A stretch of DNA of 6,021 nucleotides from an uncultured bacterium (GTDB taxonomy: Bacteria > Actinomycetota > Coriobacteriia > Coriobacteriales > Coriobacteriaceae). The stretch lies in NCBI GenBank assembly GCA_905215095.1, contig CAJMOL010000105.1, positions 1 to 6,021 of the forward strand, read 5' to 3'. The translations under genes were made by a program, and so were the position numbers. Numbering within the stretch: position 1 is the stretch's first letter; each line of letters opens with the position of its first letter. This document shows positions 5,668-6,021 of the stretch, one piece after another. The notes under the pieces are model-generated. The model ran no database searches. It saw only the letters and a list, made by a program, of their open reading frames with translations, and was not told the DNA's origin.

Positions 5668-6021
5668 ATGAGCAAATACATCATCGGAATCGATCAGTCC
5701 ACGCAGGGCACCAAGGCGCTGCTGGTGGACGAGGGCGGCCATCTGATTCATCGTGCCGACCGCGCACACCGCCAGATCGTCAACGAGGCCGGCTGGGTGA
5801 GCCATGATCCGGCTGAGATTGCCGCCAACGTCCTGGCCGTGGCGCGTGCTGTGGTGGAGGAGACCGGGGTTAACCCGGCCGACGTCGCCGGCATCGGCAT
5901 TTCCAACCAGCGCGAGACCACCGTCGTCTGGAACCGCAGGACCGGCGCGCCCGTGTACAACGCCATCGTCTGGCAGGACCGGCGTACTGCGGGCTTCTGT
6001 GACAGCCTGCGCGAACAGGGG
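5668..6021 (+). CDS. FGGY-family carbohydrate kinase, N-terminal part (glycerol-kinase-like)
   Basis: The open frame gives 118 residues to the window edge, about a quarter of a typical ~500-residue FGGY kinase, which transfers phosphate from ATP to a sugar, ketose or polyol. MSKYIIGIDQSTQGTKALLVD is the phosphate-binding first strand-loop of the actin-like fold. GWVSHDP (43-49), ISNQRETTVVW and YNAIVWQDRR closely follow E. coli glycerol kinase. The loop reads DQSTQGTKA where GlpK has DQGTTSSRA, so it is GlpK-like but may not be a true glycerol kinase. I chose ATG 5668 because GGGAG lies 5 nt upstream; an in-frame ATG at 5656 is only a base or two from its nearest purine-rich site. It is 171 bp after the transketolase pair on the same strand, so it probably belongs to the same pathway. 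Substrate is unknown. Confidence 0.88.
   Translation, partial: MSKYIIGIDQSTQGTKALLVDEGGHLIHRADRAHRQIVNEAGWVSHDPAEIAANVLAVARAVVEETGVNPADVAGIGISNQRETTVVWNRRTGAPVYNAIVWQDRRTAGFCDSLREQG

Noticed and set aside
5453..5671. 72-codon plus-strand frame over dispersed repeat copy B
   Set aside because: Its sequence is a translation of the repeat; copy A gives a similar-looking peptide only because the DNA is repeated.

Overview
The window looks like part of a GC-rich Actinomycetota genome. Gene style, GC-rich third codon positions and the protein sequences fit a gut Coriobacteriia such as Collinsella; this attribution is from memory, not from a search. It holds a carbohydrate-catabolism locus read almost entirely on the + strand, with a broken or truncated LacI-type regulator facing away from it at the left edge.

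Layout. (1) 23-178, minus strand: the first ~45 codons of a LacI-family repressor, stopping just after the helix-turn-helix. (2) 179-592: a divergent control region with two palindromic LacI/cre-like operators, both centred on CpG, and a plausible sigma-70-type promoter. (3) 593-2065: a fructose-family PTS EIIBC permease without an EIIA domain. (4) 2066-2209: a structured intergenic RNA segment. (5) 2210-3484: a KbaZ/GatZ-like protein (Pfam PF08013 family as I recognise it), with no GatY/KbaY aldolase partner in view. (6) 3485-3728: an intergenic stretch made of two tandem 57-bp hairpin repeats followed by a ~96-bp dispersed repeat. (7) 3729-4565 and 4558-5496: a split transketolase (N- and C-terminal subunits) overlapping by 8 bp. 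(8) 5497-5667: a second copy of the dispersed repeat. (9) 5668 to the window edge: the N-terminal 118 residues of a glycerol-kinase-like FGGY sugar kinase.

How the genes may work together (inference). The PTS imports and phosphorylates a ketose or related sugar. The PF08013 protein may epimerise it at C4; a member of this family was reported to convert tagatose 6-phosphate to fructose 6-phosphate. This would give the 3S,4R ketose phosphate that a transketolase can split. The FGGY kinase phosphorylates a further intermediate. The actual sugar cannot be read from the sequence. The combination of fructose-type PTS, stand-alone PF08013 protein, split transketolase and FGGY kinase is the best candidate here for an undescribed pathway.

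The most unusual non-coding signals are the covarying tandem hairpins after the KbaZ-like gene, the ~100-bp palindromic repeat placed before both the transketolase and kinase genes, and the overlapping-stem RNA element between the PTS and KbaZ-like genes.
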